This document shows positions 12,544 to 24,990 of a stretch of 64,000 nt of DNA, one piece after another (position 1 is the first letter of the stretch; each line of letters starts with the position of its first letter). Source of the stretch: Petrosia ficiformis (taxonomy: Eukaryota > Porifera > Demospongiae > Haplosclerida > Petrosiidae); contig OX345637.1 in assembly GCA_947044365.1 (NCBI GenBank), forward strand, positions 15,222,916 to 15,286,915, read 5' to 3'. The notes under the pieces are model-generated. The model did not search any database, had not been told where the DNA came from, and saw only the letters and a list, made by a program, of their open reading frames with translations. Both the position numbers and the translations under genes were made by a program.

Positions 12544-13980
12544 ATATGTATAGTGTTAAAATTTAATTTTGGTAGGATATACATACTGGGTGGATCAAGG
12601 TATCAACTACTATTGAATTCCTTACTTATGTAAACAGGAAATGCCTTAGAAGTGTCTTGAAACTTAGGAATGCGAAAGATTCACATTCCTAAGTTTCTTG
12701 TGTTGTTTGAGATGTCAAATCATATTTCCTAGGATGTTTGACATGTTTTCTGTTCTTAACGTAAGTAAGGAGTTCAATAGCTAGTAGTTTATTCCTACCG
12801 AAATCAGAATTAGAATTTTTCGAATCAGTATCAAGACAAATGGTGTTAGAAATTAAGACTGCATGGGATGAGAGTTTGTATTCATTACAATAATATTATT
12901 GTTATAATTATTATACCATGTTTCACTTATTGGTTATTTTTTTCCTATTTCATTTTGCTTATGGTGCCTCCAGTGTGTGTATAACACACTGTGAAATAAA
13001 CCTGGAAGCACAAAACCAAGTAGGACAAATTGCTACCAATTCAAGCAGTGACATGGAATAAAGCAGCGAAGTTACCATTATCATCATCATGTATAGGGAT
13101 TGTTAGGGTTATATGTAGTATTATACTATTTTGAATGAGTAATATAGCTTCAATACTATCCTTACATTAAGTGACAATCGATTTCTTTAATACATGAACT
13201 AGACTGTGACAATTGAATTTTTGATGATGAGTATTATGTAAAACTAAACACTTCACCAAGATAGTGCAAACTGAGAGCTGAAGGTCTGATATTGCAATAC
13301 GCACCAAAAAGACATGCTACATATGATATATTGTAGAGCCTAGAGCTATCTATATACAGTATAACAATTTCCTGATCAGTATGCAGACTCGTACCTGACC
13401 TACATATAATATATTCTATACCTAACAGGTACATGAAGCACCTATAGCTTTAACAGCTGTCTGCATGATTACTACACATGCACGTAGTCTTTTCTAAGCT
13501 TAAGTTTTTCAGTCTTGCTCCATTTTGTTTCTTCTTAATTTACAACTCGCAATCTATTATGAATATTTTATCATATGCCTTATATCATGTCTGTGGTCGC
13601 ATAACCATATCATGTGTCCTACACACAGTAATTATAATATTCAGGACTAAACACAACATCAACAAGATATATAGAGAAAAAAACATCCCTATATTTGCTT
13701 TGTGATGACTATGTATTAAGCATTGCTGATGGCACTAGTGTCTCTACCTTTCTGTGTACTCCTGGGGCCTGAAGACGTAAGTGTAAGCCTAATTGCAGTC
13801 TAAATACACAGATGTCTGATGAACTGACTGAGGTACTCCTTCAAGGTTCTAAATGATGACTTCCTCGTGTCTGAAACTCAACAACTTATCATACTTACTT
13901 GTTAAAGATTCTTGCATAGTATCTATACTGTTTCTCTGCTATATACAACAGTTATTAGCAGTTTTACATCCATTCTGAAT
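12240..13980. other. Intergenic between gene A and copy B'
   Basis: No exon seen. It contains an (AT)n run at 12490-12541 and, from about 13120, sequence repeated near 23850-24070 (leftmost part of the B/B' duplication). Confidence 0.5.
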
Positions 13981-13989
13981 CTTCCTGGC

Positions 13990-14109
13990 TGGTCTGTAGC
14001 TCAAACGCGCGTTCTTTTACGCGCCACGCCCATTAATTGACCGAGCCCCCCGGGAATGACGCAACTTCCTTAACTACGTATACAACGCATAGTCGCGCAA
14101 GTGACACAA

Positions 14110-14146
<37 letters not shown>

Positions 14147-14215
14147 TATATATATATATACATTAAACCCCGTGGAAAGCAATTATAGGGATGGCCCTAC
14201 GGGCCATAAAAAAGA
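13990..14215. repeat. Dispersed repeat with (AT)n core
   Basis: Its left part (gtctgtagctcaaacgcgcg, cacgcccattaattgaccga, gggaatgacgcaacttcctt) and right part (atggccctacgggccataaa) flank an AT run. The same element lies inverted at 21515-21775. Partial relatives lie near 7795, 25835, 48580-48750 and 63490-63680. Confidence 0.75.
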
Positions 14216-15075
14216 ATTAAAATAATAATCATTACTTCAATTACATTTATATAGTTACTTATTTCTACTGAGAAACATGTAGATTTGATTGAAAGTCCTG
14301 ATCTAGTAACAGAAAAAAGACATTGGCTCTTCCACACATTACATAATGATACTGACTATAATTATTATTGGTGCTGTAATAGTGATGAAACAGGTATGGT
14401 ATACTAGAAGAAATGGATCATGCAACTTTCTACTAATTATTGTTGCTAGATAATTGTGCTGAGCAAAGAGTCTGGTTATAGTAACTATAAAATATGAGGT
14501 TTGGTCGTCATTATACCTCGTGGGTTTCTACTCTCAAATATGGAAATTTTGAATCTTTGTGGCAATCTATACCCTACATCTGTATGACTTTATCAATAGA
14601 TTTTTGTTGTTGAAATAAGGTTTCAATGTCTTCAGCTGGACAATGTTCAATATGAAATGTTTTAAAATTTAAATCTACAATGATAGTAAGTCTCGATTAA
14701 CAAATTATGAATATAAGAAGTAGACTAATACATCTCTATACTGTTAGAACTACACTGCAAAAAAATAATTGTTAAAATTACAAATGTATTGTTAAGTGCA
14801 GTTGCAAGGATTTAACAATTAGCTGGTATATCTATATATTAGTCAGGAATAAGGAAGTTCAAATTTGGATTATAATAATTATTAGTACAAGTACATGTAT
14901 ATCACCATACAGTCATAACAACCTACACGACTAAATAAATTATAATTTCCATTTTCCACTATTGCTTTGCAACTGTATTAACCAATAAATTAGAATGAAA
15001 CTCAAAACTCTTCAAGAGGAATTAGTATTAAAGGTGAGTATGTGTATAGTATACTGTATACATACATGTACACAT

Positions 15076-15224
<149 letters not shown>

Positions 15225-15857
15225 TAGTGCCATCTTCCCTTCAGAGATGTTGGCCGCCCAGGTACCTCTGTGCCTGCCTATTGGTTGGATTGAAGTGTTA
15301 GAAGTTCTGCTGCTGGAAGAGTTGTGCTAACACATTGTATGCTATACCATCTTCCCTTCAGAAAAGTTGGCTAATTTACAAAAACAAATGAAAAATATTA
15401 TTGTGTAGTTCATTTTGCGACATCGATTCGTCTGTTCCTCATTCCTGCCCATAAATCACATGCATCATCATATGGAAACTCTGATGGAGGAGGCCCTTCA
15501 ATGGAGATTGTTAAAAGAGAATTGAGTATGTCATTAGACAATTTTATGTTTACAGTGAGCAGACAATGTGATCAAACTCCACATGAATAGCCAGCCCAAC
15601 CTTCAAGGGTTTTCTGGTATCAATATATAGAGAACATTGTGTTATGCGTGCCCATATGACATAATGATTTTGTTGCAAAAAGTATATTTTCTTTTGTATA
15701 ACAGTTTTAATAATTATTATCTTTGAAAAAGAGCCAAAAAACAGCATTATATATAACTGCATTAGTAAATATAGTATAGTTTACACAATAGCCAATGATT
15801 ATATAATGTGTAATTATATAATTGTTTCTTTCTCGAGTAGCATTTTGTTGATTAATC

Positions 15858-16910
15858 TTATGTTGTGTGTGTTAATGATGGTGTCTCGTATGCTGCATTG
15901 TGTTTAAGAGAAATGGACTGTACAGGAGCTTCTATAGTTGCATCTTTAACAACACCATAAGCTTCATTAGTAGCAGAAAAGAGCACCTGTGTTGTGTATG
16001 ATAATGATGGTGTCTCGTATGCTGCATTGTGTTCAAGAGAAATGGATTGTACAGGAGCTTCTCTAGTTGTATCTTTAACAACACCATAAGCTTCATTAGT
16101 AACAGAAAAGAGTACTTGTGGTTCTTCTTGTGTTGTGGTTTCTGAATTAAAATAAATATTATCATCAACAAATCTTGTCATTGATTCCAATTCAATATCA
16201 ATATGATTTGATGATAATGATTTAAAGGAAAACAATTGAGGACTGCATGGAAAACAATTACAACATGTGACCTAATTTTCACCTTCCCACAAAAATAACT
16301 TTGATCAAACGCTTACCTTCAGTGGAATTTAATTATATTGCATGCTGACTCAGCAGGGTGAACCGTTTCAAGCTGCTGAGTCAGCAATTCATTCTGCACA
16401 TATAACATATAGAATTGATTAAATTCCAGTGATTGTGCACAACCTCTTCTGGCTTACTTCCAATATCTCACCATTCCACCATTTTGTATAGTAAGTCAAT
16501 GAAATTTGGTAAGCCAAATATTAATCTTCTTCACTGAATGACAAGCAATTAGCTACCATACTAGAAGCTATCAAAGAGCATAAGAAATCTGCTTTCAGTC
16601 TTCCTGCATCTATGAAGCATGAGTTTTACCATCACTTAGATAGTTGACTGAAGACGTGTTGAAAAAAACCTCATCACTGGCATTTAAGGCATTTTGTTAT
16701 TCATCAATAAAATATGATCACATTCTATAGAACATACACATCTTTTCTAACCTGTATTAGTTACAAGAAATTTATAATTCTTATCTCGTCTTCTCCAATA
16801 TTATTATCAGCTGTCACAAGACAACTGTAATTAACACCAGCAATGACAGGACCTAATGAAACAGATCGTCCATCACAGTCACTCATTGAAGTGCAGTATA
16901 TGATACTAAA
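15858..16910 (-). pseudogene. B': decayed 3' part of a gene-B-like receptor
   Basis: Two exons remain. 16141-15858 is a complete cytoplasmic-tail exon nearly identical to that of gene B (acceptor aattcag|AAACC; duplicated NEAYGVV and HNAAYETPS units; stop TAA). 16910-16752 is the 3' half of the second FN3 exon (SLGPVIAGVNYSCLVTADNN). Its last codons carry a 2-nt insertion relative to gene B that brings a stop just before the donor. The intervening third FN3 and TM exons are deleted. The FN3 exon is cut at about 16910, a few bases from where the MACPF inverted-duplication arm begins, so that event probably broke it. A processed transcript is unlikely to make a receptor. Confidence 0.8.
16343..16386. 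promoter_or_regulatory. Paired Maf/AP-1-type palindromes (B' copy)
   Basis: tgctgactcagca (16343-16355) and tgctgagtcagca (16374-16386) each match the 13-bp T-MARE consensus bound by Maf-family bZIP factors, with an AP-1 core TGA(C/G)TCA. The two are mutual inverted repeats, so they could equally form a 13-bp stem with an 18-nt loop. Confidence 0.5.
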
Positions 16911-17606
16911 TGCAGCATAATTTGCTAAGACAATCAACTTAACAGTAAGTGTTATTAACTTATAATTAATTATATACAAATTTCTGAGTGTATGCACACT
17001 CGTCAGAATGTATATGCGTACACTTTAATTAACTGTTGCTTTAATATGTAATTCATAGTCAATACATACATCACAATATATTATATGATACAATTTCTTA
17101 TTTATTATAATATGTTTTCTCATATTCAGGATATTGACTAATTTTGGGGGTTTGTAATAATTAAGAATTTGTTTCTCATTTCATAGCGTTATGTTTTTGA
17201 AGGTAATTGAGATGAATATTAATTTGATATATAGTTAGTATTAATATATTTTGTGTTTAACTTTTGTAAATTTAATATAAGCTACAACTGCTTTTGGCAC
17301 TACTAAGAGGCTATCACACTAATAAATCTTTCTAAAAATTACATCTTTTCAACATTAGAAAACAAACCTCAAAATAACAACTCTAGTAGCTACTATTAAT
17401 CAATAGTCAATACATTACTGTTAAATCTATTCTACAGTAACAAACGATTATTATCAATACTTTAGATTATTTTTATTTTTATATTACATCAGAAATTACT
17501 TTAATATAAATGAATTCCACATATTGTACTTGTTTATCAATTGAGTGCTTATATATGAGCCATTATATTATCAAATTTGTCATGATAATCTGGCTGGCCT
17601 CTTTCC

Positions 17607-17679
17607 TAGTCTCGTGTAGCCAGCCCATTTATTTTCCACTCGTAGAGCAGAAAAGGGATGGGCTGGCTATGCGAGACTA
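17607..17679. mobile_element. 73-bp TIR element with 9-bp target duplication
   Basis: The ends tagtctcgtgtagccagccc and gggctggctatgcgagacta form imperfect terminal inverted repeats over about 20 bp. The element is flanked on both sides by cctctttcc (17598-17606 and 17680-17688). A 9-bp target-site duplication is typical of Mutator-like elements; this is far too short to code and would be a MITE. It is absent from the plus arm. Confidence 0.75.
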
Positions 17680-17723
17680 CCTCTTTCCCATACGGTTTTT
17701 CAATCCTCATCAGATGGAATGGT

Positions 17724-17800
17724 ATTGTGTGATTAATATACACTTATTATCTCAAGTTCCAGAATCAATTCCTGAGGGTATATTAATCACACAATTAGTA
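17724..17800. repeat. Hairpin with 17-bp stem
   Basis: ttgtgtgattaatatac is followed by its reverse complement gtatattaatcacacaa, with about 40 nt between. Also absent from the plus arm. Confidence 0.7.
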
Positions 17801-17949
17801 GTATGTATTTGTCCACAGTACTTTCAGCCATAATTATTAACGTTAACACTAACACGAATAATGCATTTGTTTGGAAAATCAGCTACACTGACGAAATCAA
17901 CAAATTGAAAATGAAAGTCAGTGAAATCAAAATTAAGTAAAGCTTTAGA

Positions 17950-18200
17950 ATCAACTAAATCAAAATCAACTGAACTAAATCTAAACAAATAAAAGGTAAG
18001 TCAACTAACTAAATGAAAGGTAACTAAAGAATCAACTAAATCAAAAGGAAGTAAACAAAAATAAAAGGAAGTAAAGGTAAGTCTACTAAATGAAAAGGTA
18101 ACTAAAGAATCAACTAAATCAAAAGGAAGTAAACCAAAATAAAAGGAAGTAAAGGTAAGTCTACTAAATGAAAAGGTAACTAGAATCAACTAAAGAAAAT
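17950..18200. repeat. 78-bp A-rich tandem repeat, about three copies
   Basis: taactaaagaatcaactaaa occurs at 18021 and 18099 (78-bp period), with a partial third copy near 18177. The region is simple AAGT/AAC-rich sequence just 3' of the MACPF stop. Confidence 0.8.
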
Positions 18201-18234
18201 CAAATAGTTTTGAAAAATTCATGTTAATAATCAA

Positions 18235-20276
18235 TCATGTCTCTTTAGTGAAGTTTCCAAAGATGATCATGTCACCTGGTACAAATGCTTCTTTCAACTC
18301 TATGAGATTTTTGGTTGGGAAAAGTATATTTTTTAGAGCGAGTAACGAGACAGATGTGAACTTCTTCTTGTAAAATATTGACTTCAATTGGGGTTCCATT
18401 TCTGTCTGGAGGATTTTATGAAATTGGTTTTGAAGGTCATGATCATTGCATTTACAGGCACCAGCTGGTGGTTCAAGATGACCACTAATAAACGGATTGG
18501 TAGCTGGAATCACGCCAAGATTGAGAAGTTGGTTTTGTCCAGTTCCTGTGACGTGAAATCCAAGAGTAGCATTCATTGTAACATTAACATTCAGCGAATG
18601 ATTACTATAATTGATGGCTGACCAGGGACTACAACTCCAACTACAAGTTTGATGACGTTCTCCATACTTAAATTGGTACTCTTTCGATTTCATATCAAAT
18701 GTCATTTCAACTTCCCATTTAGAAGTCTTTGCGCTATCATCTGATTTGAATGTCATACCACTAAGATCAATACTAACTCTATCATTATCAACAGCAATAT
18801 AGTTTTCGTAATTCGTAGTTTTAGATATGCCTCCTGGTATCACAGTAGTACGACTGCCATAATATGTTTGTGGGTAATGTCCAGAAACTGATCCTGTCTT
18901 CACAGTCGTTATCCAAGCTTCGTCTTTGTTACCATTACTTTCATACATCAGTCCCAATCCACTGTCACCCAAACTCGTTGGTAATATGCTACTGAAGAAA
19001 ACTTTAGAACTGATGATTAGTGAACTCTCATAGGTGGTAGGAAATGGTTCCTCAAGAGTAAGATATGTTTCGGTCTGCATCTCACTTGCAGTAGTAATGA
19101 AGATTTGGAGAATATCTCGGTTGCTTCGGGAATGGTGAATATGAAACTTGAAGGATTTTGGAGTGAGGCTTGGTAGGGTAGTAATCTCTTTTGTGTCCAG
19201 TGTTCCTAGGTGGTAAACTTCATAGCCATCTTTCAAGCCTGTGAAATAGCTCGTTAGTGCTGCATTGAGTGAAGGATTTGATGTTCCTGGTAAAAATCCC
19301 TGAGAGGAAAAACCACCTCCATTTAATTTCAGTGAAATATTATGAAGGAAATTGAGACGAGCTTCTGCAGCAACTAAAGAAAACTGAAGATCAGTCAGAT
19401 GCTCATTAAGAATGGAAGAAGGAGGTGATGTTCGTACATCAGTTGTTATAGCAACTGTACCATTGACCACCACAAACACTAGCCCATTCATGATCACAAG
19501 AGATTGACTTCCATTGGTATCGGTCACATGAAGGCCACCATAAAACTCACCACAGTACAAGTGAGTTTTAAGCTTTGAAAAGGCAGATTTGCTTAAGCAC
19601 AATGTTTGGGGATTTGATCCAGAAGCAGCTACTGATATAACATGGCTAACAATAGTGACTGGAATCTGAAGAGCATTTGTGAAAGAACTGAAAGATGTCA
19701 CAATATCTGCTGCCTCAAGGACTATGGAAATCAAATCGATGTGTTCCTGAAAGATATTGACAGTGGGAGTGGCAATATTAGATAAGAATCCATCACCATC
19801 AATTATATCAGAGTCCTTGTAAACTTCGTCAAGGTTATATGGACAATCATTACTGAAGTATGGAGCAACATTTTTACCATTGACGTACTTTACATACATG
19901 GCACCCTTGAAGACACGATGCCATACGAGCTTGCGAATGTATTCAGCAAAAGAACTCAATGATGCCAGCTCTAAACCTATGACAACATTCTTTTTAAAAG
20001 CTTCATTTATATTTATGGAGTCGGGGCGAAGATAGGGAGCAAATATGCTGTCTTGGAGGGCATATGTACTATCATACCACAGCGTGTCTTTTATTGATGC
20101 TGTCAACGCTGGATCATGACTCGTAAGGCAGAAGCAGCAGCATAACCATAGCCAGCCTTGTTACGTTTTATGGTGAACTGTGCAAACGATGGTGCTCTAG
20201 GACCACAGAGGTCAGTAGGATGTTCCTTGTAGATATTTACCAGATGTTTGTATTCATTTGGACTGTATGCAAACAC
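18235..20276 (-). pseudogene. MACPF gene exon 2 with one frame change
   Basis: Begins at acceptor tttatag|GTGTTT with frame VFAYSPNEYKHLVNIYKE. This frame closes at 20105, while the long frame of 623 codons takes over upstream of 20106. The shift must lie within about 45 bp. Downstream it is fully open to the stop shared with the plus-strand copy. Confidence 0.7.
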
Positions 20277-21019
20277 CTATAAAGTAAAAATAAAAAGTCA
20301 ATATTGCATGCTTCATATCAATAGTTAACAATTGTAGCTAGTTTTAACAAATTTGAGCACCATTTCTAACATAATATAATATAGGTGAAATGTTTTGTTT
20401 TTATGACACTATGGTAACACAAGCAATAATTTTGGAAAAGAATGCGTAAGTGAAACAATGCAAAATAACCTGGAGTAAAGCAAGACAGCGGATTAGCTTT
20501 GTAGCTAATTCTGTTGTACAATGTAGAAAAGTGTTTAATTTGTTTTTCATGATAATGCAAATTATAGTGGTACAGTTCTGTTAATTTGCTGTCAAGGGAG
20601 TGTTCTGTTCTTCAATTGTGGGATTACATCATTGTATTGCAAATTTATTGTAGGCAGTATCATTGCCAAGATTGAGTGCAGTTTTATGTTGCTTTTATAG
20701 AGGTGAACTTTGCTTTTATAGAGGTGAACGCATTTTTATTTATAGCAGCAAACCATGAAACTTTCAAGTTTCTTGTGAGTGTTTTCTAGGCAGGACCACT
20801 GAGAGAACAGATGCATGTGGCCCCCAACATAATGGCAAAGAGAGGCACGATTTTTTGTTTTGCATAATTAATTATTTATGAGGGATGTTGTCAATCCCTT
20901 TCTTACGTAATTACTCTAATATCAACTGTATGTCAGTGCTAGTGGTACCAACAGAAAAAGTAATATATTTCTTTAAAATGCTATGAATGGTTTTCAGCAT
21001 TCACTATAATAATTATAAT

Positions 21020-21360
21020 TACAAAGCGAATTGTTAAAATGACATATATTGGCTAGTGCAGTTATAAAATTTAACATATAATTAGTTGGTTGTTCAGGAT
21101 ATATACATGATGCATCTTAACATTTTAGCAGCTACTTTGTACTAATTATATATGTACCAATTATCATGCCTAGTATCTCATATTAGATGCACCACAAAGA
21201 AGGTTTGGAAACCTGCATTGACTCAATTAAAATACTTATTCTATTTCTTTGCACATCTATTAGACAGCATTAGGATACTGAAATTACAATTATTAGATTA
21301 TAATTACATGTATATCCATTACAATTTCCACTATTCCTTGCAACTGTAAATTTGTTATTT
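21020..21360. repeat. Dispersed non-coding repeat copy
   Basis: Shares blocks (gcagttat..aatttaac, aggtttggaaacc, tttccactattccttgcaactgtaa) with 14760-14990, 34080-34310, 48190-48330, 49600-49700 and 59870-60273. It lies in the MACPF intron. Confidence 0.6.
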
Positions 21361-21514
21361 AAAAAAAACAACTATTTTTGCAATGTATTTGTGTATTTTG
21401 GGAAACAAGCCCCATGCAGTAACCACATAATAAAAAGGGCATAAAATAAGGTGGTAAACTTCGAATGTCGTTTTTCAATTTGCTAAACGTGTATACTTTT
21501 GAATAAATTTGGAC

Positions 21515-21570
21515 TGCTTTTTATGACCCGTAGGGCCATACCTATGATTGCTTTCCCATGGGTTCGAACT

Positions 21571-21639
<69 letters not shown>

Positions 21640-21775
21640 TTTCTTGTGTCCACTTGCGCGAGTATGCCTTGTATATGTAGTTAAGGAAGTTGCGTCATTC
21701 CCGGGGGGCTCGATCGCTTGGTCAATTAATGGGCGTGGCGCATAATGAACACGCGCTTGAGCTCTACAGACCAGC
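21515..21775. repeat. Dispersed repeat with (AT)n core, inverted copy
   Basis: Reverse-complement relative of 13990-14215, with a 60-bp AT core (21571-21632). It lies in the MACPF intron. Confidence 0.75.
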
Positions 21776-22405
21776 AAGAAGAAAAAAGCTACTTGTAACT
21801 TACGTAGGAACTGGAACTACTAGCTAGCTGTTCTACCTGAAATATATTCATGAAGTTCTACAAGATACTTTAAAAGTTAAGGAGAGTAGGTATCAAAATA
21901 ATAATTATATGCTGTAGGCTTACTTCATACTTGATGCCATGATTACTGAATGCTGGACACCATAAAGCTATCATTTACATGATAATCAACAGTTCAGTAG
22001 TAACAATATATTTTTCTAAATTTGTTTAAGCCCAAACGATGCAAATGCCAAAACCTTTGCTGCTTCCTCCAGCCCTGGAGCCAGTTAAGTATTTTTTGTT
22101 ATACATCTGTTCACAACTTTTTGAAATAATATTTCCAGCAACAAATAAATGGAATAATTGCCACATTAACTTGTCACTAAAGATTATGCCCCCGTTTGTG
22201 CCCAGACTTTAAAGTATTACAACATCAAAGTGGTCGACCCATTAAATTCTCATGAATACCTCGTGAATAATGAACATGAATAATCAAAATTTTCGTTGCG
22301 CACTTTTCACACACAGGTTAAATACTATATACTTGTTGTTATAATACATATATTATAATAGATAGGTCACATAGAATGTATTTATTTATGTATGCATGAA
22401 CCAAC

Positions 22406-23014
22406 CTGGAAAAGGGAGTCTCCAAAGTCAATACTAGAGATGAAATGAGAACCAAATGTATTGTAGAATTGAAGGTATCCTTCAGCGCCATCCTTATTGA
22501 CATCTGGTTTGTCTTTTGATAATTTCTGGAGTTTTTTCAATGCTTGTAGTGTTTCTGGTCTCAGTGTTCCATTGGGGTCCACAAAACGAAACAATCCACT
22601 TTCGGTACATGGATGGACTGCTGATCCTAATAAACGACTGCGGCGTACGAGTGCATATGACTATTCTGGTGTACTGAGATCCAAACCTATTTCTTTAGAA
22701 AGGTTCGTTAGTGCTCTTGTACGTTCATCTTTAGTCAAACCAGCAAGCATAAGTGCTCCTGCTGGCCAAATTGGTACTCCTCCACCTTCACTTGGTTTGT
22801 CTTCAAATGAACATGGCCGAAGTTTAATTTGGAGAAGAGCACTAAGAAATATCTGGCCAAGTGCTGGCTGAATGGATGGCGTGAATGGCGCTTCATCCTA
22901 GAAGACACTACTAGCCTTGTAGCCATTGATCAAATTAGTTGATTGACCGAGCATAAAGTTGGCAGGATTCACAGAATCCATCGTCATCAATACACTGACG
23001 AGAAGCAAGACAAA
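22406..23014 (-). pseudogene. MACPF gene exon 1 with in-frame stops
   Basis: From ATG 22987 to the donor at 22406 is 582 nt in one frame, interrupted only by the two TAG codons. The frame between them reads as ordinary protein (PFTPSIQPALGQIFLSALLQ; then GGGVPIWPAGALMLAGLTKD). Such isolated nonsense codons in an otherwise conserved frame point to recent decay or base-call error. Confidence 0.7.
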
Positions 23015-23049
23015 TTATAAACCACGCCCATTAATTGTCATCGCGTATC

Positions 23050-24960
23050 GATCACGAACGTGAATCATTTCTCTGTATAAATTTTGTTTCATATTCTGTT
23101 TCCATAATTTAAAATGCATGTGTTTCTTTATTTTACAGAGGGTACTTGTATTAGTTGTATTGGACTATGACTGTATTAGACTATGACTGTACTACCTGTT
23201 TGTGAAACACTTTGTTTGGACAATTCATTTACTTCTGTTATGTCAATACAAACATTTGAGGAGTTTATTGTAGATATGAAATGAGGTTTATAGTGGTATA
23301 ATTATACAAATTATACATTACATATACATATAAATATATTATATACATATGTAGCAATCCTGTTTATAGCAGCCCTGATTTCTAGAACAATTATGTATAA
23401 TACATGTAATGTCATTTATGGTTTGTAAATGTTCATATTATTGTCTAAACACAAAAAGCACCAAAATATATTGTTAAGAGAGTTCCTTTCTGAGTCATTA
23501 TGCATACATAGTCTACATTCTTTGTACTATAAATACAAACATGTTTGATACAAAAACGCACATCTAACCCTAACAGCCTTTAATAATAATGATGATGCAA
23601 TCATGCTAGGGTTACATTGTACATTTGTATAGTGTGTATGTATCAATTTTTGTTGCGTATCATAATAGATATCATTCATTTGTTTTGTTTTTATTGTATC
23701 TTTATGGCAATGCACACACAATATAGGTTGTAGTGGTAGTACAGTATAATTTGCAAAACTAGTATAAGTGCGAAGAGAAGGGGATATGGATGGAATCACA
23801 TTCATGGCAGCTCAGAAGTGAAAATGGGATGATGTAAATATTACTCATTCAAAATAGTATAATAATACTAATTTGAATGAGTAATACTATCCTTACATTA
23901 AGTGACAATTGATTTCTGTTGTATATCCATAATTAAAGTTTGTAGTAGTTATTCTTAAAGCTCTGAGAGTTCTGAGTTTCTTTATGTACACAGAGCTGGT
24001 AAACAGAGCATTATGTAGCTGTAGGCGAATTGAATTTTTGATGAGGAGTATTATATAAAACTAAACACAACATCAAAAAAGAATTAAAACAATAATCATT
24101 ACTTCAATTACATTTATATAGTTACTTATTTCTACTGAGAAACATGTAGATTTGATTGAAAGTCCTGATCTAGTAACAGAAAAAAGACATTGGCTCTTCC
24201 ACACATTACATAATGATACTGACTATAATTATTATTGGTGCTGTAATAGTGATGAAACAGGTATGGTAGACTGGAAGAAATGGATCATGCAACTTTCTAC
24301 TAATTGTTGTTGCTAGATAATTGTGCTGAGCAAAGAGTCTGGTTATAGTAACTATAAAATATGAGGTTTGGTCGTCATTATACCTCGTGGGTTTCCATTC
24401 TCAAATATGGAAATTTTGAATCTTTGTGGCAATCTATACCCTACATCTGTATGACTTTATCAATAGATTTTTGTTGTTGAAATAATGTTTAATGTCTCCA
24501 GCTGGAAAATGTTCAAGATGAAATGTTCTAAATCTACAATGATAATAAGTATCAATTAACAATTGCTTTGGAATACAAATTGTGAATATAAGAAGCAGAC
24601 TAATATATCTCTATACTGAATGTATCAGTTTTAAGATACTTCACTGTATCACAATACTATCAATGTTCTTAATAGTTAGAACTAGCAGACAATGTGATCA
24701 AACTCCACGTGAATAGCCAGCCCAACCTTCAAGGGTTTTGTGTTATCAATATATATATACATTGAGAACATTTCATTATGTGGCATAATGATTTTGTTGC
24801 AAAAAGTATATTTTCTTTTGTATAACAGTTTTAATAATTATTATCTTTGAAAAAGAGACAAAAAACAGTATTGTATATAACTGTGTTAGTAAATATAGTC
24901 TGATTAAAATAGCGGGCACAACAGCCGATGATTATATAATGTGTAATTCTATAATAGTTT
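23050..24960. other. Spacer between MACPF gene and gene B 3' end
   Basis: No exon seen. A 20-bp hairpin lies near 23836-23882 (ttactcattcaaaatagtat and its imperfect complement). From about 23850 onward the sequence is the partner of the 13.1-15.8 kb duplicate. Confidence 0.5.
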
Positions 24961-24976
24961 CTTTCTTGAGCAGCAT

Positions 24977-24982
24977 TTTATT
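24977..24982 (-). terminator. Poly(A) signal AATAAA of gene B
   Basis: On the minus strand AATAAA begins 9 nt after the TAA stop, implying a very short 3' UTR. The B' copy has AACAAA at the same place. Confidence 0.55.
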
Positions 24983-24990
24983 GATTAATC

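Larger units (their letters stand above)
16922..19290 (-). repeat. Minus arm of inverted duplication
   Basis: Reverse complement of 1527-3283 apart from an extra block at about 17510-18230 (a 73-bp transposon, a hairpin and a 78-bp tandem repeat). Confidence 0.85.
18235..23014 (-). pseudogene. MACPF (perforin-like) gene with two stops and a frameshift
   Basis: Two exons: about 23014-22406 and 20276-18235, joined by a 2.1-kb phase-0 intron (CAG|GTTGG ... ttatag|GTGTTT). Exon 1 holds the MACPF signature near its end (YNTFGSHF followed by DFGDS; family consensus has FGTH and GG). Exon 2 runs 623 codons from 20106 to the stop at 18235, covering the rest of MACPF and a Cys-rich C-terminal region. 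Breaks: in-frame TAG at 22900-22898 and 22663-22661, and a one-base-type frame change between about 20150 and 20106 (the entry frame stops at TGA 20105). A hydrophobic run FVLLLVSVLM precedes the first ATG (22987) but has TAA directly before it, so the signal-peptide start also looks lost. The family forms membrane pores in immunity, development or venom. Either a young pseudogene or assembly error. Confidence 0.75.

Noticed and set aside
18388..18621. Plus-strand frame inside the MACPF exon
   Set aside because: Antisense shadow of the minus-strand coding sequence.
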